Below are positions 46,094-57,546 of a stretch of DNA of 64,000 nt, piece by piece. The notes below the pieces were generated by a model. It was not told the DNA's origin, ran no database searches, and saw nothing but the letters and a program-made list of their open reading frames with translations. This DNA is from Marasmius tenuissimus. Taxonomy: Eukaryota; Basidiomycota; Agaricomycetes; Agaricales; Marasmiaceae. The translations under genes and the position numbers were made by a program. Position 1 is the stretch's first letter, and every line of letters starts with the position of its first letter. The stretch covers positions 930,001 through 994,000 of the forward strand of contig JAQOTA010000020.1 of the NCBI GenBank assembly GCA_029532415.1, written 5' to 3'.

Positions 46094-47146
46094 TCATCGC
46101 AACCATGTAACACCGGGTAGGATTGGCATATACCATCTCTGGACTCTGCGTGCAGAAGGAGAAATCGGCAAGTAGAGTTGAGGGTATAATTCGTAGGGCT
46201 CTGGATCTGAGATGATCGTGTAGATGTGATTTGAGGACCAGTACGGGGTGTTTCTATCAATGGGCTCATCTGATTCAGTCTCGAGTTCAGCCGGTTGGGT
46301 TGAACATTCTCCAGCCGGCTGCTCTCCCAGACTAGCGCTGATCCCGCTAGGTGCGTGCGAGAATATATTTTTGAGGTTTACATTGCCGTCCACAACGCGC
46401 GTAGTACTCACTACTTCTGCATTGGCCTTCAAAGATTTGATCTCCTCCTGAAGCTTGTCGATGAAGCACGCGGCTTCTTCCACAATCAAACGTTTCGAGG
46501 GAGATGCCGAATCCATTGGCAGTAGCTTGGCCTGAAGGGTCTGTGGACATGATTGAGTTGACAGCGACAGGTGCAAATAATAGTAACTGACATCAAAGGC
46601 AAAATTAAGCATTTCCCTCTGTTTTTGTTGACCCTTTTTATTCACCTCTCTTCTCTTGAGCTCAGCTATGGAGTTGCAAACTGCCGTCCTTCATCTCTTT
46701 TGAGGAACAAGTGCTGACTGGATAGGTTCGTCGTCGTCATCATCCTCATCCTGGCCCTTTGATGCACCAGATGAATTCTAACTAGACTTAGCGACGGAAA
46801 GCCAGATGGACAGCCTGGTAGAAGGACTCACCCCAATGACATCGACTATACCTATCCCAGGACATTGGCTCGACGTAGTCATGTGTTTCCTCTTCATCTT
46901 TCTGAGAACCTCGTCCGTAACTCTCTGAACAACGGGATCTGAGAGAACCTCATGCCTCGAATGGCCTGCAGTGCCCACTGAGTTCTCGCGATCATCCGAT
47001 ACCAACATAGGATGATGCTCTGTCTTGAATGGATTCTCTATTGCACGGTCCGGAACCTGAGGTGGTGGTGGAAGAATCCAAGGTTTCGGTGGAATCTCGA
47101 CGTGTGCTAGGGTCCATGTAGCTCTCGCAGTAGGCTTGTCAGGCAT
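46094..47146 (-). pseudogene. bHLH-like protein, family A, member with in-frame TGA
   Basis: Three exons, 47146-46832, 46777-46592 and 46540-46094, with both introns phase 0 and at the same places as in the gene at 11866-12784. Exon 2 carries a basic stretch and helix (NSIAELKRREVNKKGQQKQR then MLNFAFDTLQAKL); exon 3 the loop and second helix (SASPSKRLIVEEAACFIDKL). The tail keeps YWSSNHIYTIISDPEPY. The first exon is unrelated or strongly diverged. TGA at 46690-46692 falls at the start of the basic region where an Arg codon would be expected. Frames are otherwise open, so loss is recent or the base is a sequencing error. Confidence 0.6.
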
Positions 47147-50100
47147 TCAAGTCAGATAGACTGAGCGTGTGTAACCGGGCTTTAGTATCAGGGACACACA
47201 GTACAAGCTGAGCTCACCAAGTTTTGGTGTGGCTGGTCACGTTGTTTTAGGGAAAGAGACGGAGGAAGGGCGAGAAAATGGGGATGGGACAATGGAGGAA
47301 GACTGCGTCAAGGCTTGGGCTCAGTGCTAATAGATAGGATGCGCGGTCGCGAAAGATCCTAGTCACCGGTGAACCAGAATAGGAAGTGCCATCACCCATA
47401 AAATCTCAGACGGCGAAGAAACGTAAGTCTACACCTTGAGGCTAGCGTAGGCTAGTAACGATACCTGACAGCTGGATTGCCTATGCAAGCTTGGGTGGGG
47501 AGATTCCTGTATCCAGTGATGCATACATATTTCAAATTCTTGAAAGAGCGACGAATGGCAGTCAGATAAGAATCGATGCGAGGCAACTTCTATGTATCAA
47601 CCAGATCAGAAGGGACCCCCATCAGGAAATAGTGAAAGTTGTACGTTGATCTCACATACCTGCTCCGCAAGTGATGTGTAGTAGATGTAGAGATCATGTC
47701 ACTATGTAGCGTTAGCGCCAGTGCCATGGACTCTCCAACTTGTCCGTAGGCGCCTGGTATGGGGTCAGTATAGTCTGTATCACGCCACCAAGCAGTACAA
47801 GGCAAAACGTGCTGTGTGTACACTCAGGGTCATCCATCCATATCGCCCGTATCGCCCGTATCATCTGTATCGGTATGTATACAAGACAAGTTGCTTTCCT
47901 GCTTCACCGCCTATAAATCCTCCAAACCTATTCAAATCTATAACAGACCTACTGAGATTCACTCTCAAGTAGAAATATGGCAGATTTGTCCTCCTGGGCT
48001 TGGAGATGTAGCGGGTGAAGGCGACTGGTACTACTTACTGAGCTCAGCTGAGACAACTATGAGCATCGCTGGGAAACTCATGCCACTTCGACCCTGGCAG
48101 CCCGCCTCAACCCGTTGCATCATCGCTCCAATGCTGTCTCCAAATCCTCACGAGGTCAGCTCCAACGCCCAGCTCCACAGACCGTATAAATACGGAGCAC
48201 TTGTGGGACCCACGCTTTCGTAACTTCGTCCCTCTCCCCTTGCGTCCCTAGGAGTCCCAACTCGATAACGATTTACACCGACTCAATTTTCCTTCTCTCG
48301 CAATATACAACCGGTCGATCCTCTCCGGCGTGATTTCCACGCTATCTTGATACCAGTGCGTACTATTCCATTTATTCCATCCCATCTCCCGAGCACGGTT
48401 CTAAAATTTGTTTCGACTTAGAAATTTGAGGAGTTTGAGACAGCGAAAGTTGGTAAGTGAAGCCGATACAAGTTCAATGCTTTTCGCCCTATCCCAAGTA
48501 GTCTATTTCGTGTACCTACCCCCCATAATTAGTTTTCGAGAGCTAAAATGACATTCAACATTTTTACAATCCTTACTGTTTGGAATGAGTTCTCTGAGCG
48601 CTCCGTATGGAAATACTACCAGGCCAAGCATGATAATGAGTGTCCCAAAAATGGGTCTATGTCTTGTAACATATCGTTCTGTAGCCTATTGTAGAGATAC
48701 ATAGCGGACTGCGAGATGAAATGCAGCAACACATGAAGGATACCAGAGGTATACAGAGCGATACGGAGCGATACGGAGTGATACAGAGAGGGTGGCGTGG
48801 GTGAATGTAGCACACCTACGTCTACATAGAGGGGGGGGGTGTGAACTCCGATACTCCTGCTACGGAGAATACGCACTGGTACATCGACATTTCATTTTTT
48901 ATTGATGCCATACTGGAGCATCAGAAGATAGAACGGATTCGTCACCTGGTTTTGGAAAGTATGGTAGGAGAGTTTGACCGGTACATTAACTTCCGACAAC
49001 TGCGGTCTCCGTAGCCTGTTTTGAGCTCATGTGAGTAGAAAGGTCAGGGTGTGAAGTATGAACCTTTTCGTGCTTCATACAGGTCCACCTATCTACTCTC
49101 ATCTGAGCTCTCTGTCCTCTGCCTCGAGATAAGTATTGCACAACCATCAATCCACTCAAACGAGAGACACTTCATGGTAAATCGGTCCTGGTACCGTCAA
49201 GTTCGAATAGATCGTCCTTTTGTTCCTCGGCAACGTCTTCGGCTCGAACGCCTGGAAAGCCGAAGCGGCGGTCGAATTTACTAGCACCGAGTATTGGATG
49301 TGATCGACTCTAATTCGGAGCATTCAAAAGTCCTTCAAGATCCTCGTCTCTCCAACTGCCCCTCGGCAGCCTTCCCTGTACCGTAGACATTATGTCCATC
49401 CCTGGCTGTTGCCATACACTGCTAGGATAAACTCGACAGTAGGGAACATTCGGGTAGCACAGCCGATAACGAGGCCACTTCAAGCCCGAGCATCGACACT
49501 ATGGTGCAAACGGCCTAAACACCGCTACTTTTGTACAAAATAAATAGCACATGCGGTTTTGATCATAATGCTTAAGTATCTAACAGAAAGACACATACAT
49601 ATACATAGATTAGAATCCTCAGACCGATAGTCTATAGGATCAAAATTGACCGAGTTATTCTTTCGAAGTTTAGCCAATTTTAGCGCGACCCTAAGCACCC
49701 TTCTAAACGCCCGTCAAGCGCCCGTCAAGCGCCGGTTAGAACCAGTCCAACTGTTGTTCTGAGAGTCCTCGAAGTCTATAAGGAGGGTAAAAAGGAGCCT
49801 CAAAGAAACCCAGTGGGCGGAGGGGGGACGCCTGTTGTTTTTTTTTTGAGTCCTGGCAAGGCCACCGAGATGGGCGCTAAAAGTAGGCGCGCAGACCTGT
49901 TGTTGTCGGGCCAATTTGGCGCGTGTCCAAAGTGGCGGTGACTAGACCGTTTGCACCATAGTCCCTTGAGGACATCCTCCGCTTCTCGGCGGGTATCCGT
50001 TCCACATCGCACACACAGTCAACACCAATTAGTATTGGATAAACGTGAACTATAGTATATCGCTGAGAGTCGGGACACGATCCGCGGGTGGCTGAACGGC

Positions 50101-50315
50101 TACGCGGTTGCAGCTCCTGCTTTTTCCGTCCTGCCCACCACCGATATCAGCCGGCCGCCGAACTTAAATGAACAACTTCCGCCAACTTCCGGTATGCTCG
50201 GGGTCGGTGCCCAGTCAGTGTCGGGGAGCTTCCCCGAGGCTGACAGAGAGTCCATCATATCAGGTCGTGGTATGCAAACCGTACCAAATGGGGGGTTTCA
50301 GCATCCTAGTGGTCC
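47147..50315. other. 3-kb gene desert with short tandem repeats
   Basis: No supported gene. Contains 10-bp tandem repeats (GCGATACGGA-like units at 48753-48788; TATCGCCCG units near 47842-47865), a G9 run near 48832, and a TATA-like GTATAAATAC at 48184-48193 with no recognisable gene downstream. Confidence 0.45.
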
Positions 50316-50322
50316 TATAAAT
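50316..50322 (+). promoter_or_regulatory. TATA box of the gene at 50383
   Basis: TATAAAT, 67 bp before the ATG. This supports choosing ATG 50383 over an upstream in-frame ATG at 50194, which lies before the TATA box. Confidence 0.6.
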
Positions 50323-50382
50323 CTTCTACCCTTCGATAGAAGCTCAAGTACTTATCCCTCCAAACACCAGTCACTTTTCCAG

Positions 50383-51105
50383 ATGGCCGCTAACAGCAAT
50401 GCCAAATCCGTCGCCGTTCAGAGTTTTTCTCTAAAAACCTCTTCGGAGCCAGAAGACGGAGTTCAGAAACTTGCCAAAGCAATGTCGCAATTCAAAGCCT
50501 CGAGTGAGGGTAAAATTGAACGTGCCTTTCTCGGAAAGATATCCGATTCCGTCGTCGAACAGATATTCTGTGAGTTCCATTCCATCAGTGCTGGTCTTTA
50601 CTGACACTCACCCACCACAGTACTGAACTCTCCCATCGACACGGCGAAACCGTTCCTTCCGTTCACAACCCCACCAGAACAACTGGCCGTTTCTACCGTC
50701 GTTCCAAGCAACCATGCCTCCTTGTCCGACTCACTCTACGCTCCGCTTACCGAAACTATCGTGCAGGATCTGGTCCCCGGTACTGACCTGGATGTACTCT
50801 CCAAGGGACTGGAGTCCCTAGGAGAATCAATCAGGAGTTGGTCCGGAGGATATGGGTCTGCTTATGGATTTGTCCAGCAGGAAGGGAAGACCAAGATCAT
50901 CGTGGTCAATGGGTGGGAGAATCACGACGTGCGTTCCGACCTGTTCTTGTGGTTTTATTCTCGCTGATTAGCATGAAAAAACAAGCGTGGTTCGGAGTGG
51001 CTTGCGAACCTCAACAAATTCAATGCGGCGTACTTCCAAGCTCTTGTAGCGAGTTTGGGTGGATCGGTAGAGCCGACCTTTAAGCACATAACTGAAATCG
51101 AGTAA
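50383..51105 (+). CDS. small conserved-looking protein, unidentified
   Basis: Three exons, 50383-50569, 50621-50928 and 50986-51105 (phases 1 and 0), giving 204 residues. No signal peptide or membrane segment. The first third contains VQKLAKAMSQFKASSEGKIE, the centre LVPGTDLDVLSKGLESLG, and the end YGFVQQEGKTKIIVVNGWEN, then the spliced LANLNKFNAAYFQALVASLG. Alternating strand and helix with a G-W-E-N type turn recalls dimeric alpha-beta barrel (stress-response A/B barrel) proteins; this is a fold guess only. A decayed tandem copy lies at 51637-52180, showing a local duplication. Confidence 0.75.
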
Positions 51106-51636
51106 ATAGCGGGGCAATGATCGAGCAAGTGAAGACAGAACCTTACGCGAGTCGGAGTCTTGTAGAAAGCTTGTTGATAGTAGTATTCAAGTTGTTGGAG
51201 ATGGCGCTGGTCGTCCAACGCTTGATCCTGGGTGCCTTGAGCTCGTTGAGCTCCGATAGTCGTTTGAGAATTGCCTTGACTCCACGAAGACTAGGAGGGT
51301 ACGGTCAGAACCTATCACCTGATGTAAGTAACGCTCGACAAACTACACCGGATCGATGAGCGTAGATAAGCAATTGCAGCATACATTCACACGTCTGCGC
51401 CCGACCGTGAAGATGGTCATCTCGGCTTCTCACACGAGAGCGAGAACAGGTCCTTTCTGAGCTGCTCGTCTCTCAGATTATGGAGGTCGCTAAAGTTGAT
51501 GAACACTGGTTATTGGTCGGTAGCCCAGGGTTCTGGTAAAGCTCACCTACGGACGGTTTTATCACTTCCACGCTTACCAATGTGGCAGCCGAGAGCGCAC
51601 AGTCAGTCACTGTTGAGAGGTTTCCTATAAACGCTT

Positions 51637-52180
51637 TTGATTGATTTGAGCCTCAGAGTCGAAAGACAGAGTTCAAAAACTCACCGAAGAAACGTCGCTG
51701 TTCAAACGCAAGCCAGGGCAAAATCAGCCGTGCATTGTTCGAGAGGGTATCGGATTTCGTTATCGAACAGATGTTCCGTAGATTCTGTCTTTGCGTCTAT
51801 CAGCCTTGTTGGTCCAAACATTGATTCAATACTGAAGCCCACAGTATTGAACGAGCCCATCAACACAGTGAAGACATTCCTCCCATTCGACTCCTCCTAA
51901 GGGCAATAGAGCACTTATACCGCTGCTCTGAGCACCATGTCCTCTTTCTCCGTCTACCAAAAGCATCGTCCAAGAATCAAAATGTCGTCGCGATGCACCG
52001 TGCTGATCCTGCAAGTTTACGAAGTGCTTAGATGATTCAATCAGAGATGGATCTAGATGATATGAATCCGCTGCTGAGTTTGCCCAACAGGAAGCGGAAG
52101 GGGAAGGCGCAGGCCGTCGTGGTCAACGGAGAGTTCATATCACGACCCATTTGGTCAAGACAAACAACGCGCGATCAGGT
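51637..52180 (+). pseudogene. decayed tandem copy of the gene at 50383
   Basis: DNA around 51655-51795 follows exon 1 of the neighbour (GAGTTCA/AAAACTC ... ATCGAACAGATGTTC), around 51840-51895 the start of exon 2 (ATTGAACGAGCCCATCAACAC), and around 52030-52125 its end (TTTGCCCAACAGGAAG, GTCGTGGTCAACGG). Indels and stops break every frame. The fragment shared with 44117-44190 follows directly. Confidence 0.7.
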
Positions 52181-52485
52181 GACAGCCCAATTCGGCATTT
52201 CCCGCATGACGTCGAGTCTCAGTCTCAAGACTCAGCTATCTCAAAACTATCTTGCACATGTTTCCTCCAAATCAGGCCAAATAGCTATTATAGAACGAGT
52301 GGTTGTGTGGTCAGCTTGAAGGTCGCGATTCGGGACGAGAAACACTCAGACGCGACAATGGATACGTTCTGTCACGACCGCACGTGCTAAGAGAGTGCTA
52401 AGAGTACCTCCCTGTGACGAGCGTGACAGGCTTACCTCTTGACTCGCTACCACCACCATCTCAGCCAGAACCTCACTACTCAAGC

Positions 52486-53571
52486 ATGGATATCGGTATG
52501 TTCTCGACTGTCACACACTGCTACCGACTTTTTTCAACTATCCGGCCTGTTGAAAAAAAATTACTTAAAAATCAACCTGACGCCACCCCAGCCGCCCTTT
52601 CAACTTTGCTATACCAACCCTCTGCTCAACGTCTGCTTCTCAACCTGACTTCGAACATGGTCATTTATAGCTATTTCGATGCCAAAGCGTCTAGAAAACG
52701 CGAGCGTGGGTGACGGTGGTAGACATCGTGGAAGAAGTAGAAGCAGAAGCCCTCTAACGAGGGAAGAAAGAGGGTATGTCGTTTTCTTTTCACCAGTCGT
52801 TCAGACCCGCTTATGGTTTTCTCTCCTTTTCTTACCAATTGATGACAATTTTTTAATGCGCTCCCGCCTTCAGCAGACGAACAGATCCAGATTCAGGAAA
52901 CAAAGGAACCAATCTACACGTTCGAGGACTAAGTCGCAATGTCGATACCAGATTGCTCGAAGAGACTTTTACCAGGGCTGGAAGGGTACGAGGCAACCAA
53001 AACTCCCGCGTCGACGACATTTCACCGGACTCGCATTCTTTTCCTCTTGTTCGCAGGTCGCCAAGGCCGAGGTTGTATACGATCCCCATACACGCGATTC
53101 TCGTGGATTTGGGTTCGTGGCCATGGAATCACCTGAAGAGGCAGAGGCTGCTATCGCTGCGCTAAGTGGCACAGAACTTTTGGGCAAGACGATCACGATC
53201 GAAAAGGTGCGTTTTGCGTGACGGTCCTCACCAGACTTTACCCTAACTGAATTCAATGTTCCCTTTCCAGGCCAGGCGAGGACGCGCTCGCACACCAACT
53301 CCTGGAAAGTACTATGGTCCACCAAAGTCCTCGCGCCATTCTTGTATGTCTGTCTTCTCCGTCCAGCCTTCGCATTCATACTTACTCCGTTGTAGACGAA
53401 CGTCCCTACGACCCTCGTCCATATGATAGCCGCTACGCTGATGAATATCCTCGCCGTGGACGCGATCGTTCTCGCTCCCGAGATCGTGACTATGGCAGAC
53501 GAAGGGAGAGAGATTACGACTATGATCGCAAAAGGGATGACAGAGAACGGGGCCATTCCCGGAGGTATTGA
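52486..53571 (+). CDS. Tra2-like SR splicing regulator with one RRM
   Basis: Six exons: 52486-52495, 52671-52773, 52874-52985, 53057-53206, 53271-53343 and 53396-53571, all with GT-AG introns in consistent phase, giving 207 residues. A short Arg/Ser head (RGRSRSRSPLTREERG) precedes the RRM at about residues 50-126: RNP2 LHVRGL (52-57) and RNP1 RGFGFVAM (91-98). The linker RTPTPGKYYGPP right after the RRM is the hallmark of Tra2 proteins. The tail is Arg/Tyr/Asp/Ser-rich. Expected role: nuclear binding of purine-rich exonic enhancers and recruitment of spliceosome factors. The first exon is only ten bases; a start at the Met in exon 2 (52680) would remove only six residues, so the exact N-terminus is less certain than the rest. 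Confidence 0.88.
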
Positions 53572-53896
53572 GATACCTGCTTCGGATACCATTCTTAAAT
53601 TTCTTGGGCCAAGTCTTTGGCGTGTACTTTATTCTACCCTACCTTATTCATTCCGGTCTCGTCATTGAGCGAGCTCTATCCGCCGTTTTTCTTACTGATG
53701 ATTAGTCGCCTGCTTTGCCTGTATCCTTCTCCTACATCCAAACGAACGTATTTGCCCCATTCTATGCCCTACTGTACCCGCTCGTCTATCCACACGATGA
53801 ATCATATGATTGGGAAATAACATAGCATTACACGTTCGTAAAACGATATACATATAGTATTTTTACAGAAAATCTTCATTACGGGAAGGTCCAGGA

Positions 53897-55660
53897 CTAT
53901 ATAGTAATCGTACCAACACGCGCTTGGGCCATCACCAGCAGACCATCTGCCTCACAGCCAACCACTTCCACCTTCGAACCTGAGGTACCGTACAAAACTC
54001 GAACCGCCACGTTCCCTTGAGCCTGTACCCGACGAAGGCGCTCCAGCTCCATACACCGTCTATCTATGCACGAGGGAGAGATGATCACCAGCGATACAGA
54101 TTCTAGCACATCCGCGCCTTCCCGATGAGCATGCCGGTTTTCCACCATATCGCTAAACCATCCCATCCAATTTCCACAGTCCTTCCAGATGCGGAGGCCC
54201 AGTCGTCTCAACCTCGGTAGGTAACTCGCAGAAGCTATCATGGAAGCTAGAACCTCCACCCCGAACGCTCTGGAGTCCTGACCATCTTCTGATGGCGGCG
54301 TGTTCTCCACGACATTCAAATCGGTAAGGTTGGGGACCTTTTGCAGGATGGTGACAATATGAGAAGACTTTAAAGGCATCCTTTGTAGCGAAAGCCCTAT
54401 CAAAGTCTTGCTCGCTCCCGAACGAACGAGGAAGTCCACGATAGATTCATGGATTTCTTCCGTGCGGATGTCTTCTGCGGACGAACATGGATCAGAACCC
54501 GATATTGCGAGAATCTCCAAGGCGGAGCAAGTCGTGATCCCACCAAGAATGCGTCTCAGGAAGATGTTGGAACGCTCTCGGCCAGTGCGGAATCTGGGGA
54601 GAGTGATGCTCAGTTCCCGAAGGTGAGCTAGATGGAGATCAGGACGTCGTGCATCAGAAGCGCTGGAGGTGGCATAGGGAGATGAATCGCCCATGTCGAG
54701 ACGCAGGCTGACGAGAGAGGGGGTACAAGATATGAAGGCTTCGACCTTTTCTATTGAAGGGTTATGAAGTTCGGCATGGGTGATCATCGCAGGAGGTAAG
54801 TGGAGATCGAAAGTGGTTCCATCTGTAGGGAGAGGAGGTATGAAATGGGGAGCTTTGATACGGTAAGTACCCGTTCTGAACTTGAGTGAGAGGTCGTTAA
54901 CGGTCTCGGCGGATACAACGGCGTCGAGGACTTCGCGTAGGGTAGCATCTGCGGCATGTATCTGTCCTTCGCATGCTTGGAACTCTAGATCGAAAGATTT
55001 CAGCCTTCGGGCACCACCAGATCCCTCCGAGTACCCCCGTTTCAGAACATCCCTGAGCATACCCAATCCGTATTCCCAATCCCTGTCCATTTGCACCCTA
55101 AGTCGACCTATCTGACACATGGTGTCAGGCCCCAGAACCATTTCATCTAAGCCACCTCGAGGCATTCCTGTATAGGCCACACCCCTCATACACGCCTTCC
55201 CTCCGTCCAAATGAACCTCCACTTCCAACGGCACGTCCCCAGAACGCGTTAGATGCATCCTCAAAGCGGCCAGAGCGGCTTCTTGCGCGTGCAATTCATA
55301 TCGGCCGGTTCGAACCGCAATGCTAATTCGTCGCCAAATATGGTGTGTGGAGACTGCCACCCTCCGCCACTGACGACATATCGTTCCCAGTGATGAGGCT
55401 TCAGAACAGGCTTTTCGAGGTGACGACGACTCGCGTTTCGTAGCCAGGGAGTTGAAGTGGTTGGTGGGGACGGTGTAGGTGAAGATGCTGGAGAGGACTT
55501 CATCGGGGAGTCGGTGAATGAAGGATGCGTATTGATTCTGAGTTTGGCGAAGCAAAGAGATTTCGGCGTGAAGGCGGTTGACCTGTTCGTTAATCTCGTC
55601 CACGATGCTTCGAGTAGCTGGATTCGGGTACATTCGAGCAAAGTCGGATGGTAGGTGCAC
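53897..55660 (-). CDS. F-box protein, basidiomycete type
   Basis: Single exon, 587 residues, start ATG at 55660. A short coiled coil (about 20-45: VDEINEQVNRLHAEISLLRQ) leads into an F-box at about 48-105: IHRLPDEVLSSIFTYTVP, a variable insert, then LGTICRQWRRVAVSTHHIW. This coiled-coil plus F-box head is the common layout of the greatly expanded F-box family of mushrooms. The rest has irregular leucine-rich-like segments (SLRLDMG, LRELSITLP, LTDLNVVEN, LRRLGLRIWKD) that would form the substrate-binding face. By family it is a substrate receptor of an SCF ubiquitin ligase; substrate unknown. Confidence 0.9.
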   Translation of the reverse strand: MHLPSDFARMYPNPATRSIVDEINEQVNRLHAEISLLRQTQNQYASFIHRLPDEVLSSIFTYTVPTNHFNSLATKRESSSPRKACSEASSLGTICRQWRRVAVSTHHIWRRISIAVRTGRYELHAQEAALAALRMHLTRSGDVPLEVEVHLDGGKACMRGVAYTGMPRGGLDEMVLGPDTMCQIGRLRVQMDRDWEYGLGMLRDVLKRGYSEGSGGARRLKSFDLEFQACEGQIHAADATLREVLDAVVSAETVNDLSLKFRTGTYRIKAPHFIPPLPTDGTTFDLHLPPAMITHAELHNPSIEKVEAFISCTPSLVSLRLDMGDSSPYATSSASDARRPDLHLAHLRELSITLPRFRTGRERSNIFLRRILGGITTCSALEILAISGSDPCSSAEDIRTEEIHESIVDFLVRSGASKTLIGLSLQRMPLKSSHIVTILQKVPNLTDLNVVENTPPSEDGQDSRAFGVEVLASMIASASYLPRLRRLGLRIWKDCGNWMGWFSDMVENRHAHREGADVLESVSLVIISPSCIDRRCMELERLRRVQAQGNVAVRVLYGTSGSKVEVVGCEADGLLVMAQARVGTITI

Positions 55661-56814
55661 GGAAAGGAAGAACGTTTTGCGTTCGATGACTGTTATTTAT
55701 ACGCTGTGTCAATGGGGTTCTCCCGAGTATGGGAAAGGGGGATCGAGTTTAAGAGGACACAGCTTACGCATGCGTAAACCAAGAATGCTGCATTCCATTC
55801 TAGTGAAGCGAAGAGGGTAAACGCGGTATCCATCAAACCAATGAAGGATGCCGAAGGTTCCCAAAGCTCTTCATCTAGAATACCCGAGCCAATCCGTAGC
55901 CTCAACAGCACGGCAAATGACGGTGATGGAGTCGATAACAGGGCACACCCTGGGTAACAAACGGAGGTGAAGTGCCGGAGGGTGAAAGGACAAAAAAAAG
56001 GAGAACTCTTAAGCGGATATCGATGTCAGATGGTAAGCATAGCTTTGACGGTGTACTAGGCGGCAAGGGTATAAGGATAGCTTGTGATTGATAATGGGAA
56101 TCCAGACTTGCAGGGTAGATGAGCGGTCCGCCTTGAGAGTCATTGATAATAGTTAGCCAAGGCACGGGACGGGATTCGTGGAATGGAAAATGCTCACCCA
56201 TGCCATTCAAGGATTTATCGAATCCGAGCAGGATACGAACCGCTCACAAGCCACCATCGGCACTACCTTACACCTGCACGTTTTCCCAGCAGGATAGTGC
56301 GCTTTGACATTGCTCGAAGTGATTCCCATACACATGATGTACACATCATCGCCCGATCGGGTAAAGAAAATCATTACTGCGAACAGTGATACGTAGTGTG
56401 CCTGAGATTAGAGCATTGAATTTGGAAAAACGGTCAGGCTCAGCCATGGTAGTGATAGAGTTCACCTACAATCTCTAAGTCCCGTCAAGGGTTTTCGGAA
56501 ACGTTGTGAAGTCCAGCGAAGGTCACACGACCAAGGGGCCTACCCTCGAGAAATACTCTGTTCTGAACTACGAATCGGAGGAACACACACAGAGATCCGG
56601 GTTGGCTGTAAGCATTGTGAGTGTCTCTTGCATGCTGCGGGTCTGAAATGTCAGTAAAACGAAAATAGATAAGGATGGTCTGAACTTACGATCCGAGGCC
56701 CTCGAACTCCATGCCAGTAATATGAACTATGCTGAGGCAATCATCGTGCTATTTGAGAGCCGTTCGCAATGCAATGTGGACGTCGCATCTCAAATAATTC
56801 CCTCCTCTCGGATT
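55661..56814. other. no supported gene
   Basis: Upstream of the F-box gene. Small minus-strand frames (55693-55911, 55902-56210) have no motif or plausible splice links. Confidence 0.4.
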
Positions 56815-57546
56815 ATGAGCACCAGACCTCCTTCAGGCCCGCCGTCGAGTTCGAATTCAAGTAACGTTTCTTTGGTGCTCCTGAAAGGTGATGAGGCCTC
56901 GATAGTTTTGAGAGATATCATTCCTCATGTGGCGCAGAGGACTAGCTGGTCTAGAGAAAACAAAGAAGAGGTTTCTGGCGGTAGCGAGGTGATGGGTGAA
57001 TGTATACTGGGAAAATCCTCAGAAAGCCTCAGAGAGCGCAATGTCACGAAGCGTGTCACCCGTCACGTACGAAACGCCGGTTAAGCGCCCAGTAAATTTT
57101 GCCCCCGACCACCACAAGACCACCACCAGTGCCTGTTCCACCGGTCGCGCATTCTGGCTCTCTGGTCCCCTTCACCTCTCATAGAACTTGTCCGAATCTG
57201 TCAATCAGTGTCATAAAACAAACCTCACTTCTGTCAAATTTGCATCTCAGAGGTGTCATCCGCAGAGCTACCGGCGCCGCACATCACTCTGAACCTGATT
57301 CTCGTCGCGCATCTTGATGATATGATCATTTTCTGTTCCGTTGAGGCGACTAGAGCACTTTCAATGACGCTCTACCAAGCCCAACGCTTAAACGGTCTCC
57401 GTATTCGAAGGTTCATCATCTTGGCTCTTGTCCGTAATCTACCACTTATTCTCCCCCAACAACATATTGACTGTGACAATACGGCCGGGCGTCCTCAAGA
57501 CAAACGAACTGCGACGAAGAGCATAGAAAATAATGATGTGCCTTGA
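56815..57546 (+). CDS. possible small multi-exon gene, unidentified
   Basis: Coding-like frames in series: from an ATG at 56815 (MSTRPPSGPPSSSNSSNVSL, then LKGDEASIVLRDIIPHVA) to about 57080, a Pro-rich stretch (RPPPVPVPPVAHSG) near 57120-57180, and 57253-57546 (ELPAPHITLNLILVAHLDDM ... LYQAQRLNGLRIRRFIILAL) ending in a TGA. I could not establish the splice sites. Could be a gene, a remnant, or chance. Confidence 0.25.

Noticed and set aside
48184..48223. TATA-like GTATAAATAC suggesting a promoter
   Set aside because: No gene could be found in the next 2 kb; sequence is also self-complementary, so likely chance or a relic.
50194..50382. Upstream ATG at 50194 as start of the 50383 gene
   Set aside because: It lies before the TATA box at 50316, and the added residues are low complexity.
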